Both the position numbers and the translations under genes were made by a program. A DNA stretch of 64,000 nucleotides, from positions 6,929 through 70,928 of the forward strand of contig CAKUXM010000009.1 of the NCBI GenBank assembly GCA_934700335.1, written 5' to 3'. Shown here in pieces: positions 59,930 through 64,000 of this stretch. The notes under the pieces were generated by a model that was not told the origin of the DNA, did not search any database, and saw nothing but the letters and a program-made list of their open reading frames with translations. Origin of the DNA: an uncultured Candidatus Melainabacteria bacterium (GTDB lineage Bacteria > Cyanobacteriota > Vampirovibrionia > Gastranaerophilales > Gastranaerophilaceae). The stretch's first letter is position 1, and each line of letters begins with the position of its first letter.

Positions 59930-62260
59930 ATGAGAATATTTGAGGTTAAAAATAACCTTGTAAAATTGTTTTTCGACGAAAATGAAAAACTGTTTTTAGC
60001 TGGATTCTTGATGATAAAAGACTCCAGACAGACTTATATTGCCCAAATCATGCACATTGAAGCAAATAAGCATGGAAATATTGCTATTGCTCGTCTTATT
60101 TATAATGTTACTACTGAAGGTAATTTGATTAATTTTGAAGGTACAGTTCCGTCTTCAAACAGTGTTATCGGATTATTGAATTTATCTGATATTGTAAAAT
60201 TATTCGAGGGAGAAAATCCAATTACAATCGGTGAATTGGCACAAGGTAACGTTCCATTAAAACTTGATTTTAATTTTATTAGAAACAAACTTTTAATCCT
60301 TTGCGAAAACCAAGATAATCAAGACATAATGATTAGAAAATTAAACGACCAGGCTAAGTTGTTTAATAAAAGAACCGTTATTATTGATACAATGGGCACT
60401 TTTGACAAGACAGGAGGCACTCTTATTGCAGGTAAAAACTTTAAACTACCTGTGAATTACGAAACTCTTGGCTTTATTTCTGAAAAAGGTATTGATTACA
60501 AAACACCTCGCTCTAAAGCTGTTATTCAAGAAACATTTTTAGAACTTCAATACTATGTTAAAACAATTGAAAGCCAATATATTCCTGTAAACAGCCTTAT
60601 TGATATTTTAGAAGAACAATACAAATCTTCTAAAATGTTAGAACTAGTTTTGATTAAAAATGCCTTGATTAAATATCAAGAAAAAGGTATTTTAGCTGAT
60701 TCTAAGAAAGATTTCGTTGTTCTAAACAAAAGTTTGATAGAAAATTCAACTTCTATAATCGATTTATCAAACGTAGAAGAACAAGTCCAAAGAGAATACA
60801 TTTCATTTATTTACAACAGAATTGCAAAAATGAACGAAGAAGTTATCGTATTCGTAAATATTTCAAACGGCAACTCTGATAAAAAATTATTAAAACAACT
60901 TTATTTCACAAAAAATGTAAACACAGTTACTACAATTCCTTATTCATACAAATATTTGAATGAACTAAAAAAACTTTCAAAAAATATGATTATGTTTACT
61001 CCAACGCTAATTCAAGATGATTTTGATTCATACAATACATTCTTGAATAAGTTAGCAAAATGGGAATACATTGTTTACGGGCAAGAAACACAATATTTAC
61101 CACTAATAGGTAGCTTAAAAACTGATAAAGGCATTTTTAACGACTCAATAACTCCAAACGAAGTCGTAGAAAACGCTACATCAGTGTTCTTTAAAGATAA
61201 AATGAAAGACCTTGTTCAAAAACAATACGACGAGGTTATCGGAAAAGAAAAAAGTGAAAAATTAAGAAATAGAGCCATTGAAAAGCATCAAATTCAAAAT
61301 CAGGAAATGATGCAAAATCAAATGTATCAATTAAATCAAAAGCAATGTATGGAGATGCCTTATACAGTTCCACAATACAATTTTTCTCCGACATATATGC
61401 AACAAATGGCACAACAACAGGCACAAATGCAACCATATTTCTGTCCACCACAAATGCAAATGCCAATGCAACAAATGCCTTATCCTATGATGATGCAAGC
61501 ACCACAGGCAATATCTCAACCATATATGCAAATGCCTATGCCTATGCAACAATACCCTCAACAACAAATGTACAACCAACAAATGCCTCAACAATCACCT
61601 CAAAAAGAAGAGCTTACTGAGAGAAGTGATGAGGAACTTGCAAAAGATTTTGATTTAGAACAATTAGACAAATTGTATTCAAATTCACCTGTAGAAAATG
61701 CTTTCAAAAATATTCAACTAAAGCCTAAAAAAGAAGAAAAACCTGTTCAACAAGAAGAGGTAAAAGAGGTTGAAAAAGTTGAGGAAGAACCTATTCAACA
61801 AACTCCTCAACCTCAACAAGAAGTAAAACCCGTTGAAGTAGTTGAAGAAAAAGTTGAAGAAGAGCCTACAGTTGAACAACCACAAGTTATTAATATCGAA
61901 CAGCCTTCTGACGAATTGACAGAAGAAGATTTAGATATGATAAGTGAACTTGATGTTGAACTTCATGAAGCAAATGTTGAAGAACAAAAAGCTCAAGAAA
62001 AAGCTTCTGAACCAATTATTCCAAAATATATTGACGATAAGCCAGAAGAACCTTCTCTACCAGTATTCCCTCAACCCGAATTACAATCTAACAAAAATAC
62101 TGATTTTGAAAAAAATGACAGAGTTAGACACCCAAAATTCGGTGAAGGTGTAGTTGAAAAGGTTATTAATTACGGTAACAAAAAATTATGCTCAATCTAT
62201 TTTGAAAAAGTTGGAAGAAGACTTCTTGAACCACATGTTTCAGAATTAGAAAAAATATAG
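59930..62260 (+). CDS. Large protein: HerA-like degenerate ATPase, Gln/Met-rich linker, acidic region, PcrA-type Tudor domain
   Basis: 776 residues. Residues 1 to about 440 have the strand/helix order of HerA/DUF87 ATPases (YNVTTEGNLINFEGTVPSSN, TSIIDLSNVEEQVQREYISF), but no Walker A GKT and no Walker B D-E (EVIVFVNISNG), so ATP use is doubtful. Residues about 460-570 are low complexity, full of Met, Gln, Pro and Tyr. About 575-720 is Glu/Pro/Val-rich. The last about 50 (EKNDRVRHPKFGEGVVEKVI, then LLEPHVSELEKI) match the C-terminal Tudor-like domain that joins PcrA/UvrD to RNA polymerase. I know no named family with this order. Confidence 0.65.
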   Translation: MRIFEVKNNLVKLFFDENEKLFLAGFLMIKDSRQTYIAQIMHIEANKHGNIAIARLIYNVTTEGNLINFEGTVPSSNSVIGLLNLSDIVKLFEGENPITIGELAQGNVPLKLDFNFIRNKLLILCENQDNQDIMIRKLNDQAKLFNKRTVIIDTMGTFDKTGGTLIAGKNFKLPVNYETLGFISEKGIDYKTPRSKAVIQETFLELQYYVKTIESQYIPVNSLIDILEEQYKSSKMLELVLIKNALIKYQEKGILADSKKDFVVLNKSLIENSTSIIDLSNVEEQVQREYISFIYNRIAKMNEEVIVFVNISNGNSDKKLLKQLYFTKNVNTVTTIPYSYKYLNELKKLSKNMIMFTPTLIQDDFDSYNTFLNKLAKWEYIVYGQETQYLPLIGSLKTDKGIFNDSITPNEVVENATSVFFKDKMKDLVQKQYDEVIGKEKSEKLRNRAIEKHQIQNQEMMQNQMYQLNQKQCMEMPYTVPQYNFSPTYMQQMAQQQAQMQPYFCPPQMQMPMQQMPYPMMMQAPQAISQPYMQMPMPMQQYPQQQMYNQQMPQQSPQKEELTERSDEELAKDFDLEQLDKLYSNSPVENAFKNIQLKPKKEEKPVQQEEVKEVEKVEEEPIQQTPQPQQEVKPVEVVEEKVEEEPTVEQPQVINIEQPSDELTEEDLDMISELDVELHEANVEEQKAQEKASEPIIPKYIDDKPEEPSLPVFPQPELQSNKNTDFEKNDRVRHPKFGEGVVEKVINYGNKKLCSIYFEKVGRRLLEPHVSELEKI

Positions 62261-62273
62261 GTTATAAAAAATT

Positions 62274-62912
62274 ATGCTAAGTAATAAAGTCAAAACTAAA
62301 AAAGTTATTCATTGGGTTATAGAACTTGCTATTTGGTTTTTGATTTTTATAGTTTTAGCAAATGTTATTTTATTTTTAAAAGCAAAACACGACAAAGCTT
62401 ATAACACATACCAAATATTTATGCCTGACGTTGACGGCGTAATAGTTGGTTCCGCCGTTAATATGATGGGAGTTCCTGTTGGTTATGTTGATAGAGTTAA
62501 AATTATTGATAACGAGGTTTTTGTACAGTTCACTTTGAATAAAAAAGGCTTAGAATTACCAAAAGGTGCTATTGTTACTGTAGAATTTAGTGGACTTGGC
62601 GGTTCAAAATCGCTTGTTGTTTATCCACCAAATGACGATACTAAACGTGGTGAATCATATATTGTTGTACAGGCACCAAAAAGATTGGGCGATGCTGTTA
62701 GTTTAATTGATGATATGTTTGATAAAATATCTTCAATCACATACAGAATGTCATATTTTGGACAAGAAGTTTCTGAAAACAAAATCGAAAATTCTCCTTC
62801 CTCTGGAAAAACAGATATGATGAAGGGATTGAAGGATTTTGATAAAACTCTTGACCAAACTACAAAAAAGTTAGAAAATTTAGACAAAAATAAAAATAAA
62901 AAAGGAGAATAG
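62274..62912 (+). CDS. MlaD/MCE-domain lipid transport protein
   Basis: 212 residues. One N-terminal membrane helix (VIELAIWFLIFIVLANVILF) is followed by an MCE domain: YQIFMPDVDGVIVGSAVNMM, VPVGYVDRVKI and FSGLGGSKSLVVYPP. MCE proteins form hexameric rings that carry phospholipids between membranes. The C-terminal about 70 residues are a charged, helical tail. The partner genes mlaE and mlaF are not in the window. It starts 13 bases after the Tudor-domain gene. Confidence 0.9.
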   Translation: MLSNKVKTKKVIHWVIELAIWFLIFIVLANVILFLKAKHDKAYNTYQIFMPDVDGVIVGSAVNMMGVPVGYVDRVKIIDNEVFVQFTLNKKGLELPKGAIVTVEFSGLGGSKSLVVYPPNDDTKRGESYIVVQAPKRLGDAVSLIDDMFDKISSITYRMSYFGQEVSENKIENSPSSGKTDMMKGLKDFDKTLDQTTKKLENLDKNKNKKGE

Positions 62913-62913
62913 A

Positions 62914-63564
62914 ATGGAAGATAAAAACGTAAGAATTATTGAAAACCCAGTTATTTTTATCAACCTATGTAGAATGAGAGATAAAAATACTGATTCTCAA
63001 GGCGTAAGAATTGCAACAAGAAAAATCACTAGAGTTTTACTTTACGAAGCTGCAAAAAACTTACCTCTTGTTGAAAAAGAAATCGAAACACCAGTTGTAA
63101 AAACAAAGGTTAAAACAGTTGAAGAAGATATTAATATCATCATTTCACCTATCTTGAGAGCTGGTCTAATCTTTACAGACGAAGCAATCGACATTTTGCC
63201 ACAAGCATGTATCAGACACATCGGCATGTATAGAGATGAAAAAACTTTAAAACCAGTTTGGTATTATAATAAAGTTCCAATGGAAGCTCCAAACCCAGAA
63301 AAATTCTATATCTATATCACAGACCCAATGCTTGCTACAGGTAACTCATTGCTAGAAGCTATTAAACTTTACGCAGATAAAAATATTCCAATGGAAAATA
63401 TTAAAGTTATTTGTATCATGGCAGCACCTGAAGGAATTAAAAATATCCATGCTAAATATCCAAATGTAGAAATTATCACTGCAACAGTAGATGAAGGCAT
63501 TAATGAAAAGGGTTATATTATTCCTGGTATGGGCGATGCAGGAGATAGAATTTTTAATACATAA
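62914..63564 (+). CDS. upp: Uracil phosphoribosyltransferase
   Basis: 216 residues. It makes UMP from uracil and PRPP (pyrimidine salvage). The PRPP loop is in YITDPMLATGNSLLEAI and the uracil-binding end in GYIIPGMGDAGDRIFNT; ISPILRAGLIFTDEAI is also conserved. The ribosome site AAAAAGGAG overlaps the mlaD stop region, so both are likely in one transcript. Confidence 0.96.
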   Translation: MEDKNVRIIENPVIFINLCRMRDKNTDSQGVRIATRKITRVLLYEAAKNLPLVEKEIETPVVKTKVKTVEEDINIIISPILRAGLIFTDEAIDILPQACIRHIGMYRDEKTLKPVWYYNKVPMEAPNPEKFYIYITDPMLATGNSLLEAIKLYADKNIPMENIKVICIMAAPEGIKNIHAKYPNVEIITATVDEGINEKGYIIPGMGDAGDRIFNT

Positions 63565-63572
63565 GAAAAAAC

Positions 63573-63601
63573 TTGATAAAAAAACTTTATTTTGATAAGA
63601 T
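63573..63601 (+). promoter_or_regulatory. Possible promoter of tRNA-Arg
   Basis: TTGATA, then about 17 bases, then TAAGAT, about 50 bases before the tRNA. The -10 is not ideal. Confidence 0.4.
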
Positions 63602-63649
63602 AATATTGTTGATAAGGCTAAAGTCTTGTCAAATAAAGTTCAAATAAAT

Positions 63650-63723
<74 letters not shown>

Positions 63724-63755
63724 TTTTTTAAAAAGAGTCTTCGGGCTCTTTTTTT
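63724..63755 (+). terminator. Terminator of tRNA-Arg
   Basis: AAAGAG TCTTCGGG CTCTTT and a T run. The same unit, with tcttaggg as its loop, recurs at about 63892-63918 after the tRNA-like copy. Confidence 0.85.
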
Positions 63756-63756
63756 A

Positions 63757-63886
63757 TTGCGAGTAGCCCAGTTGAGAAATTGCGTTTCACGCAATGATAG
63801 AGCGTTTGCTCCATTAAAACGATACTCAATCGTTTTAATGGAGTCCTTGAACCAAAAGGTCGCGAGTTCGAATCTTGCCTCGCGCG
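63757..63886 (+). pseudogene. tRNA-Arg-like unit with two inserted hairpins (copy 1)
   Basis: About 130 nt. Beginning TTGCGAG and ending CTCGCGC-G, it keeps the D-stem (gtagcccagttg .. gatagagc) and the complete T arm and 3' half of tRNA-Arg. A 21-nt insertion in the D-loop contains ATTGCGT/ACGCAAT (three-base loop). The bases GCTAC, which hold the anticodon, are replaced by a block with the perfect 15-bp stem CTCCATTAAAACGAT / ATCGTTTTAATGGAG. It therefore cannot decode Arg. It has its own terminator. Confidence 0.85.
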
Positions 63887-63918
63887 TTTTTTAAAAGAGT
63901 CTTAGGGCTCTTTTTTTA

Positions 63919-64000
63919 TTGCAAGTAGCCCAGTTGAGAAATTGCGTTTCACGCAATGATAGAGCGTTTGCTCCATTAAAACGATACTCAATCGTTTTAA
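63919..64000 (+). pseudogene. tRNA-Arg-like unit with inserted hairpins (copy 2, cut by window end)
   Basis: Starts 162 bases after copy 1 with TTGCAAG in place of TTGCGAG; all else visible, including both hairpin insertions, is identical. It stops inside the right arm of the large hairpin only because the window ends. Confidence 0.85.

Noticed and set aside
61331..61620. His/Leu-rich and Thr/Ala/Asn-rich frames within the Gln/Met-rich linker
   Set aside because: They are other reading frames of the low-complexity repeat codons in the 776-residue gene.

Overview
The window reads as a chromosomal segment of a low-GC, Gram-negative-type, fermentative bacterium close to Cyanobacteria, most probably a non-photosynthetic Melainabacteria/Vampirovibrionia lineage (Gastranaerophilales-like). 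This placement is inferred from gene content. The response regulator at 51611-52354 matches the cyanobacterial/plastid RpaB (Ycf27) pattern closely. A matrixin-like protease ends as the cyanobacterial ones do. A flavodiiron protein carries the flavin-reductase module typical of cyanobacteria. Heptanucleotide tandem repeats sit between genes. No photosynthesis gene is present. KdsB, TolC, MlaD and AsmA-like proteins imply an outer membrane, and ADP-forming acetyl-CoA synthetase plus a membrane pyrophosphatase suggest an anaerobic, energy-saving metabolism.

Layout. 1-9.4 kb: the end of a membrane pyrophosphatase gene (cut by the window edge), an HNH-like protein, a GC-rich intergenic element, the flagellar operon fliF-fliG-fliH-fliI (minus strand) and a tiny repeat protein. 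9.5-15 kb: TPR/glycosyltransferase, two membrane proteins, a matrixin-like protease, a PLP-fold protein and a secreted protein. 15.0-15.7 kb: tRNA-Asn with degenerate tRNA-derived repeats on both sides. 15.7-23.7 kb: ABC flippase, Bax-inhibitor-like protein, DciA, NrnA, YihY, MetW, a GGDEF protein and RmuC. 23.9-27.4 kb: a response regulator and soluble histidine kinase directly upstream of flgB-flgC-fliE. 27.7-36.3 kb: SIMPL and AsmA proteins, a WG-repeat protein, a CheY-HPt-CheY-MshEN signalling operon facing a Cache-PAS histidine kinase, and an FMN reductase. 36.3-48.9 kb: flavodiiron protein, MFS, HisRS, a TolC-MacA-MacB efflux operon, a calpain-like protease, TrpRS and a phosphoesterase. 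48.9-51.5 kb: a decayed island downstream of tRNA-His. 51.6-64 kb: RpaB, KdsB, ADP-forming acetyl-CoA synthetase, radical SAM, SWIM-SNF2 helicase, a large HerA-like/Tudor protein, MlaD, Upp and tRNA-Arg.

The most unusual signal concerns the three tRNA genes (Asn, His, Arg). Each is followed on its own strand by extra copies of its 3' part. These copies are interrupted by perfect hairpins, and the His and Arg copies also carry duplicated terminators. At tRNA-Arg the copies are nearly full-length tRNA-like units of about 130 nt with one hairpin in the D-loop and a 15-bp hairpin replacing the anticodon. They repeat with a 162-bp period and run off the window end. This is either a tRNA-anchored mobile/duplicating element family or a set of structured tRNA-like RNAs, and I do not recognise a described system that matches it.
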